Source: Pterois miles
Taxonomy: Eukaryota; Chordata; Actinopteri; Perciformes; Scorpaenidae
Length of the DNA: 64,000 bases
Direction of reading: 5' to 3'
NCBI GenBank assembly: GCA_947000775.1
Contig: CAMQGK010000637.1
Location: 24,110,001-24,174,000 of the forward strand
The notes beneath the pieces were generated by a model. That model was not told where the DNA came from. It did not search any database and was given only the letters and a program-made list of their open reading frames with translations. The position numbers were made by a program, and so were the translations under genes. Numbering within the stretch: the stretch's first letter is position 1; each line of letters starts with the position of its first letter. Below, one piece after another: positions 12,401 through 23,450 of the stretch.

Positions 12401-12776
12401 CCTACCAGCTAATAATAAAAATTGTACTATTGTATTAAATGCATAATTACTTTACACCACTGCTTAACTGCCGTGTGTACACAGTGAACACATCTACCTG
12501 AATGTCCTGTATAAGTGAAGGTTGACTGAATGAAGACATTATATTGAAAGATGTGTCCAACAGGTCTCTTTATGTAATGGCTGGTTCAGGCTGATTACAG
12601 CCCAACATGGGCTCAGATCGGAAACAACGAAAGTGGTGCGTGACAATTGATCATTTTTTCTTGCGTAGTGTGTCCTAGCAGACGACAACCGGCTCCTCGT
12701 CTTCGACTCCTCACTAAGTCCCAACAGAAAGTCTAGTATGTTTGATTTTTTTTTGTCGTGTCACGACATGTAAACA

Positions 12777-12973
12777 ATGGCGAAGCAAAAGAGGAACAAC
12801 GGGGTGAAGCAGAATTGTGAAATGGAGGAAACATTTGTGAAGCTATGGCAACAAAACCCCAGCCTTTTTGATGTTTCTATGAGAGACTACCACGACAGAG
12901 GGCAAACAAACTAAAAAGCTGGCATGAAATACGAGAGGCTTCTGTAACCCAGCGAGTAGACTTCTGCCATTAG
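12777..12973 (+). pseudogene. MADF-domain (Harbinger-type accessory protein) remnant
   Basis: An ATG in good context (aacaATGG, 12777) opens a 45-codon frame whose later part reads FVKLWQQNPSLFDVSMRDYH. This is the MADF signature (hydrophobic, LW...P.L[FY]DV...DY.[DN]R). A stop follows at 12912-12914. The expected continuation, SWHEIREASV, appears at once in another frame (12917 on), so a small frameshift has broken the domain, and a stop ends it at 12971-12973. MADF/Myb-like proteins bind DNA and accompany PIF/Harbinger transposases; cellular MADF regulators also exist. Given its isolation and decay, a transposon remnant is the likelier origin. No transposase is seen beside it. Confidence 0.55.
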
Positions 12974-14267
12974 CATCAAGCTTCCTTCCTGATGATATTA
13001 CGCACATCGTGAAAGACGACCAGTGATGATTGACTACACCAACGTGTAGTCACGACAACGAGTTTAGGACTCTCAATCGCCTAATCTGACATAGCAACCA
13101 TCATCAGACAAAAATATCACGCAGTCTGAACTCAGTTTACTATTCGCCACAGGTGACATTTACATTGACTCTTATGTATGTTACACTTTGACTAGACTGT
13201 CAGCTACCAGCTCAGCGTATAAGGAACAACAGAGGCTGCTGGGGGAACAAGATGAGCTCATGAGTTGTAAATTGGACATATTCACATAATTGGACATACA
13301 TCGGCAGGTTAAACAGCCAAAACCCCTGCAGCTTAGGTGACCAGTTCAAGCCTCTGGCGCTACGTCGCCTCAGTACCTGCTCACATATTGTTCTGCTCCG
13401 TGGTTTTGTATTCTTATTTCCTTCTCAGTCATGTATTTTTAATGAGCTTTATAGCATTTACAAAAAACATCTCTCACACGCCCCTAAAAACACAGTTTTA
13501 AGGCCTTTCATAAGATGTGTAATAAATTATTTAGCCCCATCTGAACCAGTTCAGACAAAGTTGTTGGTCACACTCTAAAAGGCGGAAAAGCATAAAGGCG
13601 GGAGATTCAACTGTTTCATCAAACTGTAGACCTGCAACTTGAGGTGTTATTCCTCTGTTTCTCACATATAAAGTTCACCTTTCTTAACCTCACCCTCTCA
13701 GAGGGTGTGAAGGCAGGAGCTGCATGTTCCCTTAAATGTGAAAATGAAGTGAGATGAGCGGATGCAAGCAGCCAGCAGCAGAGGTCTGAGCTTTATCCGT
13801 GACGTTCGCAGACAGCGGACATCTGGGCAGACTGTAACGACGCCGGAAGGCTGGCAGAGAGGTCACTGCTCCCAAACGAAAATGCCACAAAGACCTTTGT
13901 GCTCACAACAATTTGACATTCAAATCAGTCATTTGCCTTTTTTTTCCATGATTCCCAGTGTACTGTTCAGACACCCGCAATCACGCTAGTAAAACACACA
14001 ATTATACTGTAGACAAGCACACTATCTGAGGCACACAAATAGTACTGCCTCACAATATGCAGTATGTAATCGGCCTAAATCACGTCACAACTTGGATTTC
14101 ACATTTTTCTATCATTATCAGCTGGTGGCTCAAAAACTATCACAGATGACCGTAAAATTTGCATTATGATGAATTCTCGTCTAGCACCATCATCAGGTCA
14201 AAATTTCAGTTTGTCCAGCACTGTGTTTTATGACCAAATACCTGCAAAACTACTGACATTCCCATCA
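12974..14267. other. Non-coding stretch between two transposon remnants
   Basis: No gene is seen. The open frame at 13762-13989 shows no domain or repeat match. The word 'gtcacgacaacgag' (about 13050) resembles 'agacgacaaccgg' near 12680 and may be a remnant end of the element that carried the MADF frame, but the match is weak. Confidence 0.4.
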
Positions 14268-14717
14268 GGCTACATCCACACTAATACGTTTCTGTTATAA
14301 AACGCCATCCAAAGGAGAATTTCAGGGCCATTTCAGAATTAATCTCCGTCCATACTATCATGCCTGAAAATGCACATCACATGACCATTCACGCACAGTG
14401 GGCATGTACGTGTCAGTGTAAAAACAGCAGCACAGTTGGTTATTCAGTTGCAGAAAATACTATGAAAGAAGAACAGCAATGGCGACAAGTATGATCAGAC
14501 ATTTCTTTGCTTGGACTGACAATGTGGTGGAGCCGTTACTGAAAGAAACACACAAGTATACGGCATTCAGCTTGGCGAAAAACACAAAAGATGTTCACCT
14601 GGGTGTCTGTGTCATCGTTGTTAAAGGTCTGTCCATGTGGAGTGGTGTGGACGCGAGGCGTAAATGTAGCACAGGTTATGTGTTTTCAAATGAAAAGCTA
14701 TTAGTGTGAATGTGGCC
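14268..14717 (+). mobile_element. 450-bp TIR element carrying a small SANT/Myb-like ORF
   Basis: Positions 14268-14286 (GGCTACATCCACACTAATA) and 14699-14717 (TATTAGTGTGAATGTGGCC) are terminal inverted repeats matching at 17 of 19 positions. TCA flanks both ends (14265-14267 and 14718-14720), a possible 3-bp target duplication. That size suits PIF/Harbinger, although the usual target there is TWA. The element holds an ORF (separate entry) but no DDE transposase, so it is either an internal deletion derivative or a non-autonomous element. Confidence 0.65.
14479..14709 (+). CDS. Small transposon-borne ORF with a degenerate 'FxWTDxxxxxLL' segment
   Basis: A 76-codon ORF begins at an ATG in fair context (gcaATGG). 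Residues 8-30 contain HFFAWTDNVVEPLLKETHKY. This resembles the first helix of SANT/Myb-like or trihelix proteins encoded by fish transposons, which typically read 'F.WTD.E.ELLL..T..YK'. The Pro in 'EPLL' departs from that pattern. The matching region stops after about residue 40. It sits wholly between the terminal repeats at 14268 and 14717, so it is mobile-element cargo rather than a host gene. Whether it is expressed cannot be judged. Confidence 0.35.
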   Translation: MATSMIRHFFAWTDNVVEPLLKETHKYTAFSLAKNTKDVHLGVCVIVVKGLSMWSGVDARRKCSTGYVFSNEKLLV

Positions 14718-15719
14718 TCAACTGTACTTTGTCTTTATTGCTATTTGTCAAATTTTAGCATGCTAACACTCTTAAATAAAATGGTAAACATCACATCACT
14801 GCATTATCACTGTGAACATGTTAGCATGCTGATGTTAGCATTTAGCTCAAAACACGATTAATGTGCAACAGTGAACACGTTTTGAAGGAAACGTAACGTT
14901 ATGTTCAGTGTCAGAGAAAACAGTTTTAATTAACATATCTGGCAAGTAGCAAAAATGTGCAGCTGAACGTACGTTTTAACACAGTTTAACTGTCATTTGT
15001 TTTCCAACAATATTCGCTCCTGAAGTACAACATCTGCCTGTAGCAAATAGGGATGAGTCACGATTTTCGATTATTCGAATAGTCGTTAAGTTATAAAATC
15101 AAATAATTTATGCGACTATTTGTCCCATCTAAAAACATGTACTGTATATTTCCCTTGTATTAACCTGTGCAGGCGCTGCCTCATATCATCATTCATACCC
15201 GCCAGAAACAAAATAAAACCCACCAAAACCGTCATGGTTTGTCTTTCCTCTGGACTCTTCCACTGCTGCTTGAACTAAACTCTTAATCCACAGCATTAGA
15301 TGGGAAAATGTGCCGATGCTGCACATCATTTTCCTCTTGTGTATCTGCCTCTCTCCCTACTTTGAATAATTCCCAGTGATTTTCAAATAGTACTGCTTGG
15401 AATGCACATAACCAAGAGCAACTAACGCATTATTCAAGTTTTTATTATGTATAGGCACTAAAATCACTTGGTTAAAGTTAGGTGAGCTTTGTGGTTTTGG
15501 TTAAATATTGAAAACATCTACAGCGAATTGAAAGTCAGAATGAGTGCAATTATTCTATCTATTTTGCTATTTTTGTCATATTTAAATAATTGGTATACTT
15601 TAGGATAAGAAGATTAATATCAATCAGCTGAACTGATGATACACAAAACATCTACATATTTATGTCCATTACAAAAGCTCTCTGTAGTTATTTATGTTTC
15701 GTGAAAGCTAAAAATGAGC
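14718..15719. other. Non-coding stretch with a 'gattattcgaatagtcg' repeat fragment
   Basis: The fragment at 15050-15135 ('gggatgagtcacgattttcg', 'attattcgaatagtcg', 'gcgactatttgt') has the look of a dispersed fish DNA-transposon end. The rest is unremarkable and non-coding. Confidence 0.45.
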
Positions 15720-15860
15720 ATTCGGTTGGACTTCAATCTCTTACGTCACTCGCAAAGAAAAAACCAAGATGGTGATGCCCAAGATGTCAAGCTTGAGGCT
15801 TCAAAGCGGCAGTCCACAAACCAATGGGGGACAACGTCCACTTCTATACAGTGTGTGGTT
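15720..15860 (+). repeat. Dispersed repeat fragment (same family as 3378-3760)
   Basis: Shared words are 'aaccaagatggtgatgccca', 'gaggcttcaaagcggcagtc' and 'cacaaaccaatgggg'. It is non-coding. Confidence 0.55.
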
Positions 15861-18800
15861 GTCACCAGTTTCCTCTAAGTGGGATATTACCGAACATCTT
15901 CTGCCATATCCAAAAGTTTATGACCTTGCAATGCCCTTTCTTTGCAATCATTTTTTAGTTTAATCAAGATAAATCACTTTTTCCAGCACACCAGAACTAA
16001 GATGATGATGATGATTCCAACCCAAACATTAGCCCTCATATTACAAGTGCAAGAGCTGTGTCGTGAGAGGAAAAGAGAAGGCCGAATGGGCAATTAGTGA
16101 ATTAGTGAGTCCCCAGCTGAATGGTCATGTGATTAGTTTGGCCCTTAAGCCTTCTCTGATCATCCTGGATCATTTTCTTTCATTTCCGTTGCTGATCATG
16201 GATGTATTCCAGCTGCTGGAAGTAAACACACTGATGTACTGTTCTCCATCATGCAAAAGCTGCACTCCTAATGTGATTAGCATGCTTTAGTGTACCAGCC
16301 CCACTGTGGAAGTCTAGATAACCAATTACAGACGGGAAGGCAACCCTAACGGAAATATCCCACCAAACTGAAAAAAGGAAATAAACTGAATTGGGAGGCT
16401 GATATAGACAGTATGGTTGATAGGGGGTGAAAGGGGACAAACAGCAGTGTTTGTTTTACACTGATGATGCTTCAAGCTTTGGATTATTTCCTCCTGTTAC
16501 TGTTTTTCAAGTAAGAAAACAGCTCAAATTCTTCGCACCAAAGCTTTTTAATCATGGATCTATTTTAGAGCAGATGAGTGCTGATGCTCAGTCTCCGTGT
16601 CCATCTCCATCCAGCTAGTTCTCCTCCCTACTCTGACTGCCACTCTATAAAAAACAGTTAATTGTACTGTAGATTAATCTACTCCGCAGTAAACTATATA
16701 GGAGTTTAAATTAGCAGCCAGGCCTGGAAATCCATCATTTTAGAGACAAGGCTACTTGACCATTGGTGTTGTCACTGGTTTTAGAGCACAAAGGCCAAAA
16801 GCCAAACGCCAGGGCAGCAAGGCCATCAAATAAAACAGTGATGAATTTAACTTGGGGGTTAAGGATGATTTCATTTCATCCATACATCAATACATTATAT
16901 AACTAAAATATAACCACAACATACTAAGAAATACTATACTATACTATACTATTATTTGCAATAAAGCTGTTTATTGCAAATAATATTTAAGAGCTTTGTT
17001 GTGCTGCAGCCCACAGACAAAGTCTATTAAAAGTCTAGTCATGAACAGCATGGATCAAAGATTTGTGGATTTCACAAATCAAGAGTTGAACAAAAGTAAA
17101 CGTGTGTGTGCTTCAATGAGTCAGTCATATTGGCTTCAATTTGAAGTGAACGGATATATATGAAGCACTGAAGTGTAATACGAGAATGCCATAAGTGCTT
17201 CACTTCGAGAGGATGCAAATGCTGTTTATAAGGCAGCACTTTGTGAAATCATGTTACCCCGACAGAAGCATTTCTGTGGCCAGTAAAGTGCAAAGCTCAT
17301 TTTTCATCGCAGTGTTGGTCTCACCCACATACATCCTCTATATTATTATAATGTTAATGTTCAAACACAGTCACACCCTAATTAACAGAACAAAAAGTAG
17401 ACCATGTTTTCTAAATCTGCTAAAACTAAATCTTGCCAACACTTGATTGTTGTTGTACATTGTTTTTTAGTGATTTCAACTTCACATCATTTGCATTTTT
17501 TTTTTTAAATAAAACCAAAAAAATTGTGGCCACTGTTACCTGAATTGGTCACAACCAGTAGACATATGCAACTGGTGATGAGCTACAAGTAGACATTGTT
17601 TTATTTTACGGCGTCACAAGCCAAAAAGGTTGGGATCACTGTCTTAGACGATTAGACGATTCAGCTCTCCAACCAGCAAGATCAGTCATGTAATGGGGTT
17701 TTAATCCTTTATAGGACAAAGCTTTTGGAGTGTCATTTAAATAAGTATGAGTAAGAGGAATTGCATATTGTTCATGATGGAAAACCTGAATGTCGCAGGC
17801 TTGGAGTGAAACCTGCTGGAGACTTTTTTTTGTTAGTCGTATAAAGACTCAAAAAGAAATACAGAAATAGACTCACAAGAACAGCAGACAATGGGAGAGC
17901 TTGGAGAGACCTTGGGCTCCCTGTAAAGGCAATAATTGGGTTCCTGTTATTGGTTTTCCTCAACTGAGTTAGGCGCACCATAGTGTGCTGCCTACACACC
18001 ATAGGAATGGGAAGACTTGACAGGGGCTGCCAAGTCTTCTTCCAGGATCGCTGTGTCTCAGCAGTTTTTAATTAAAACGCTCCATTTGTGCCACCTATCC
18101 CAGCTGCCTGGGAGAGGAAATACAAGAGAATAAATTACTGTATCCAGTCCTGCTGGCTAAGCTCTACTGTTTCACAACATTTCATTAGGACTGATGCGCC
18201 ACTTTTAAAACTACATCTGGGGGATTGTTTACTGTTCTTGACGAAATGCTAATTTAAAGAAAAGGCAGAGGATGCAACTAGTTCTAAATATAGCTGAGGG
18301 ATTACTTTAACTGTGAGAAGAGGATGAAAAAAGTGGAAACTGACAGATGGATAATTTCAGCCTTTCTTCAGACCCCTCTCCACATTTCCTCCATCATATT
18401 GATATCATATTTTGGTGTCACACATATACAGCACATACAGCTTCTGGTGGTCATTAACGCCAGTGCAGCTTGTGTTTACACAGACCAACAGGAAGTGTTG
18501 CCATTGCTCAAGTACACACTGTATGTCACAGTCAACAGCCTGAACACAGTGAGATGCTGAAAACTTTGGGTTTCACTTCAATGTGTTACTATTTCTAGGC
18601 ATATTTTTATCAGCTTGTGGTTCAATCTGATACAGAGGTTATTTCAATACACTGACAGTACTTTTAAAAGGCACAAAGCAAATAAAAGTAGGGTTGAAAC
18701 CTGCAATCGCTTCTCAAACTGATTGACAGGCAGTTTGTAACAGGTTCATAACTTCAATTTGATTTGCTGACACACTAAATGCTGGTTTTTCATCTCTTCA

Positions 18801-18916
18801 ATTATGTACAGTACGTGAATACACTTCACATTTATGTAGTCAAAACAAGACAAAAACTAGTCTACAGCCATACTAGTGACTCTGTCACTGTGATGCTTTA
18901 AGCCAAATACTAATGT
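15861..18916. other. Long non-coding stretch
   Basis: No gene is seen. It includes an imperfect (ACTAT)n run at about 16931-16951 next to a perfect hairpin (separate entry). The block at 16060-16340 is of mixed composition and repeat-free, a possible conserved non-coding element. Open frames here are short and without domains. Confidence 0.5.
16950..16985. repeat. Perfect 16-bp inverted repeat with 4-nt loop
   Basis: TATTATTTGCAATAAA (16950-16965) is followed by the loop GCTG and then its exact reverse complement (16970-16985). No T-run suggests a terminator, and eukaryotic context makes that irrelevant. It may be a transposon end or a cruciform-prone site. Confidence 0.8.
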
Positions 18917-18992
18917 CAGCAGGGTGGTGTAGTGGTTAGCACTGTCACCTCTCAGCAACAGGGTCGCAGGTTTGAATAAGGCTTGGGCCCTT
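18917..18992 (+). repeat. tRNA-like SINE head fragment
   Basis: 'gggtggtgtagtggttagca' resembles an A box and 'gcaggtttgaataag' a degenerate B box, with the spacing of a tRNA-derived promoter. The rest of a SINE body is absent, and the fragment does not fold as an intact tRNA. Confidence 0.45.
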
Positions 18993-19222
18993 CCACTTCT
19001 GTTTTGGACACAAAGTTTTGAACAAAATAAACCTGATGGTGGTGTTAGATGAGAAGTTATGGAATCAAAAACAATTCCTCTTTAGAGGGAAATCAATGTT
19101 TCTACTAAGTTTCATGGCAATCCACTTAATATGTAAGGAATAATAATGTACAGCAAACATTACTGTCATCGTTATTGTACAACAATGACCGACGAGCTGT
19201 ACACTGTCCCATTTATTACATT

Positions 19223-19375
19223 GTGTACTGGAGACAGTGAACGCAGCACCGTGGCTGCTGCAATTACTCTCCTGGACGGTGTACTGGAGACAGTGAACGC
19301 AGCATCGTGGCTGCTACAGTAACTTTCCTGATGGCGAACTGGAGACAGTGAATGCAGCACCTTGGCGCTAACTTT
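19223..19375. repeat. 56-bp minisatellite, about 2.7 copies
   Basis: Units start at 19223, 19279 and about 19334. Each contains 'actggagacagtgaa[ct]gcagca' followed by 'gtggctgct' in the first two. The sequence just left (19180-19222) is related to the foldback at 765-830. Confidence 0.75.
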
Positions 19376-19871
19376 TCACTTCTCCTAATTGCATTCACAC
19401 TTCAAAACTCATAACAGTGCTGTTCATTTGTGGAGATTATCTCACTGAACAAACCATGTAAATTCTCTGCAAAAATCCAAAACCTTTCTTGCTTTTTGTC
19501 GAGGGAACCAGACCTTCCTGGTTGACCTACAAAAAATACGGCATCCCTGTAGCTCTCTGCTGTGATCCATTTTTAGCTCCAAGATTCATACCATCTCATT
19601 TTTGCATCTCAAATATTGTGCCACAATTTACAGGCCTCTGACAGCCATTCGTCAATCTACTCATCCCTCCAGGAGGGAGCCGGTTTGCTTGTCATTCAAT
19701 GACGGCCATCACTGCACACTGCATTGCATGGCCTTGTTATTTTCCCTGCAGCACAACACAGGAGCTGTGTTCTCCTCTTGTTCTCCTCACCTTCTCAGTC
19801 GTGTTACAGTGATTGCACCTACTGCGTGGGGGGGGTTGACGCCCTATCTCCTCGGGAACCTGACATTAAGC

Positions 19872-19874
<3 letters not shown>

Positions 19875-19912
<38 letters not shown>
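19875..19912. repeat. (GA)n microsatellite
   Basis: Nineteen uninterrupted GA dinucleotides. Confidence 0.9.
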
Positions 19913-19913
<1 letters not shown>

Positions 19914-20737
19914 ATAATTGTGTTGTAATGGCTGCCGTTTATTAAAACCAGTGGCTCAATGTCTATTGTGTAGAATGAATTTTAAATGAGGCTCTCTGGA
20001 GTGCCGAGCATCTCTGTCGATCCTTCATTAATATTTTTTAAGTATGAAAGCGGCTGAAGAGCAGCTAAACACTGTAAAACACCCCTCATTCATCTTCCTG
20101 TGGACGTGACATAAACACACCAGGCTTCTCTTTGGTTCATCTGACTCATTTGTCCTGACTGAGTACATCACTACAACAATAAATCAGTTTCACATACATT
20201 CAAAGAAGAAGAGAGAGCACAAGAGATACCACAGAGACACAACGACAGAAAGCAGAACCTGTCTGCTCAGTCGTGATGAGACAGTCAACATACTGAAGGA
20301 CTCTTGTCTTGAAATATTGATGTTAAAAGAATAGAAGACAGAAGAATAACGAGCCAACAAAACAAAGAGGTTCATCTACGTTTGTTCAGATGAAGTGATG
20401 ACGTCAAAAAACGAAGCAAACAGCTGTAACCTATTTAAGCTGCTCCTTCAGAAAATGTGGATTCAGAAAATAGATTTGTAGATAGATGGATGTGATTTTC
20501 TCTGCATTTACTCGTTTTGCTGTTCTTGAAATATTTCATGGTGTCAAATCTGACTTTGTTCCTTCAGACAGAAAAGCAAACATTCAGCATCCAGCAACAC
20601 GACTACTCTGTCTCCTACAAAATCACATTCCTATACAACTAAACTTCATTTTCAATTACATATTTTGATCACAGTTTTAAACAGGTTAACACTTTTACAC
20701 AAGTGGTTAACATTGTAAATTGAAGCAAAACAAAACA

Positions 20738-20960
20738 AAAAAATGTAAAAATACTACTTTTTTAGATTTAGGCAACAATAATACCTGGTTAGGTTTAGCA
20801 CAACACAGCATGGTTTGGTTTAAAATGATTACAACACTGAGACAAAAAAATAAAAACCATGTAGTCTGTACTGACTTCAATGTAAACAAGCTATGCTCAG
20901 AGCTAGTGACACAGAATACAAAGTGAGAAAGTCTGCTTACGGTGGATGGATCAGACACAC
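20738..20960 (+). repeat. Dispersed repeat of the 'tggttaggttta' family
   Basis: 'tttaggcaacaataatacct', 'ggttaggtttag' and 'catggtttggttta' match the phrases of repeats at 47140-47240 and 59000-59240. It is non-coding. Confidence 0.45.
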
Positions 20961-23140
20961 AAGACTCCCAACCGCGAGATCGGTGTTCAAAACTGGTGGG
21001 TTTCTTTTGTAAGTTACGTTTTTTTATTGATGTTTGCGACATGATTTCTGCAGTTATGTTATGTTGTTTCTGTATGTATTTTACTTTTAGTTTATATACT
21101 TATTTTAAGCTGAACAATTATATTTTTCCTGAAACACACAGAATATCCTTATGTTATCCTAATATGCATATATCCTAATGTTGTGCTATTTATATGCTTT
21201 CCTATGAGATCAGGTCGCAGCACTAAACACTGTACTCTGGTAAAAGTAAAAGTCCTGTATTCAAAATATTACTTGTGTAAGAGTATTGTCAGATACTTAG
21301 AGTATCAAAAGTAAAAGTATCTATTATGCGTATGTCAGTATCTGTGTTATACTTTAGATAATACTGATTTGTGATGCATTTAAGTGTAAGTAGCATTTGG
21401 CAGCTGGTCTGTTTTCCAGTGGAGGTCGTTCGTTGTGCAGTATTAGAATGAAAAGACAACATGGCGCCTCCTGAGAGGAGGAAGGTCAGTCAGCCTTGAT
21501 ATCTCTAGCATCGCTGTGTGTAATAAAATTCAGTATCTACAAAGCAGAGGGACGACCTGAGTAGCTGGAACAAAACTACAAAACTGATAGTATCCTGTAT
21601 TACAAGAGGCACATCTGCTGAACCCACCAGGTATTAAAGTCAAGCATCACAAAACATGACTTTTTCTTACAAGATGGAAAATCTGCGGCATGCATCAAAG
21701 ACGTTCTGCTTCTTTTCAGGTTTGACTGCAGGCCCAGGGTCTGCCATTTCTCTGCCTCTGCTGGTGCCTCCTCAGTTCAAACACAGCACACTCTCGCTGG
21801 GACCGCAATTAATGTGACGCAACCGGGCTCTCTAAACAAACCACACTGTGCTGCTTTGGAGCAATATTCAGTTTATATTTCCAAGAATAGATGCGGTAGC
21901 TACCATGTAATACGAATCCGGTGACGTTTAAGAGAAGCACAGACGCCTGCAGTTACGTACAAACAAGAGGGAACCGGAGAAGCTGAGATGAAAGGTTGAA
22001 GAAAGGAAAATACACTAGTTCATCCCAGATATGTCCGTTTTCCACTCGGCGAGGGCTATCAATAGACCTCGCTTTGGGAACTTCTGATTCCATCATGGGC
22101 TTGTTATGCTGTTTTGTCTCCATGACAATTTCCATTCAAAGAGAATGCTACAGCAAGCTAATTTCCAAAAATATACTCACATTGAACCAGACGGACTGAA
22201 GGGGCAGCAAAGGTCTCCTGGTTCAATCCTCATTTCCTGGGGATTGTCCCTCGTCTCTGTCCCAGGGTCTTCCATTAGGACTTTGTTCACTGACGTCAGG
22301 AGTCCAACTTAACATCAAAAATTCAGCATCAGGGAAACATCGTCCATCAACTCTGACTATGTCTGAGCACCAAGAATCGGTGATGTAAACAGAGTCCGCC
22401 TACCCTTATCTCAAGCTAGGGATTTCCCTGTCGGGAAATAAGATGACATTTGCCAATGGGAGTCGCCGATGTTTATCTGTTGTGTTGCATCAACTTTGCT
22501 CTGGGTAAATGTTGTGTTTTGTTTATTTTTGGTCGGTCTCAGACAACAGTAACCAGCTACCGATTGGGAAAAGAAGCCACTGGCTTGACATGACTCTGGC
22601 AAGATGATGGGTGCCATCGCCATGCTCACATTACACTGTCCTGGAGAAAGCTCATCGGCAAGAGTGTTGTTATGTTCAATGACAAATGACACAGTAAAAC
22701 AATGACAAAGATTTCTTAAAATCAATCACTGCAGTCTGGGTGGGAATGAAACTAGCGCGTATGTAATGTGTCACTAGAAACAGCTGCCTGCTACTAACCT
22801 GACCCACCAGATGGTTTGTTACACAGAACCATGTGAGAATCCGTCAATAGAAACTGTTTGGAAAAGGGCAGGAACTTTCGAAAAATACTTGTCAGGTGAT
22901 TGGATGATCCATATGTCAAGAAAACTCTTGATGAAGCCAGTCGGGAGAAGAGTGACCGAGAAAAACCTTCAGTGCCGTTCTTTGCTCTTCTTTCACTGAG
23001 GAAATATTCTCACATTCTCATATAAGTGATGCTTTTGCAGCATCTATGCAAACCTCCTCAGGAACCGCCATTGCTGTTTACAACCTACGTTTACGAGCGA
23101 GCAGTGAATATAACAAAATATTGATTAAAGCTACTATTTT
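20961..23140. other. Non-coding stretch with a dispersed repeat at 21220-21480
   Basis: The part at 21220-21340 ('actctggtaaaagtaaaagt', 'agtatcaaaagtaaaagtat') looks like a common fish hAT-type repeat. No exon is recognised in the remainder. Confidence 0.45.
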
Positions 23141-23450
23141 GGGGCAGTAGCTCAGTCCTAAGGGACTTGGCTTGGGAACCGGGGGGTCGCTGTTTCAAGT
23201 CCCCATATGGACCAAATACTGAGTGTAAACTTTTAGCTGGAGAGGTGCCAGTTTGACTATTGGGCACTGCCGAGGTGCCCTTGAGCAAGGCACCAAACCC
23301 CCAACTGCTGGGTCAGCTCCCTGACTCCAACATCTCTCCATTAATGGGTCCTGTTTGTGCATGTATGTAATTCAGGTCTGTGTACTGTGTAAAAAAAAGA
23401 TAAACAACAGAGTGAAAAAACTAAAAAATAAAGTGTGTGTCTTCGTCTTC
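23141..23450 (+). mobile_element. tRNA-derived SINE, copy 1
   Basis: It starts with the tRNA-like head 'ggggcagtagctcagtccta' (A box) and 'gtttcaagtcc' (B box). The body 'gggcactgccgaggtgccc' plus 'gagcaaggcacc' is shared with the copy at 26052. Its 3' end differs from copy 2 and lacks the 'gtgggactaataaagg' tail. Confidence 0.75.
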
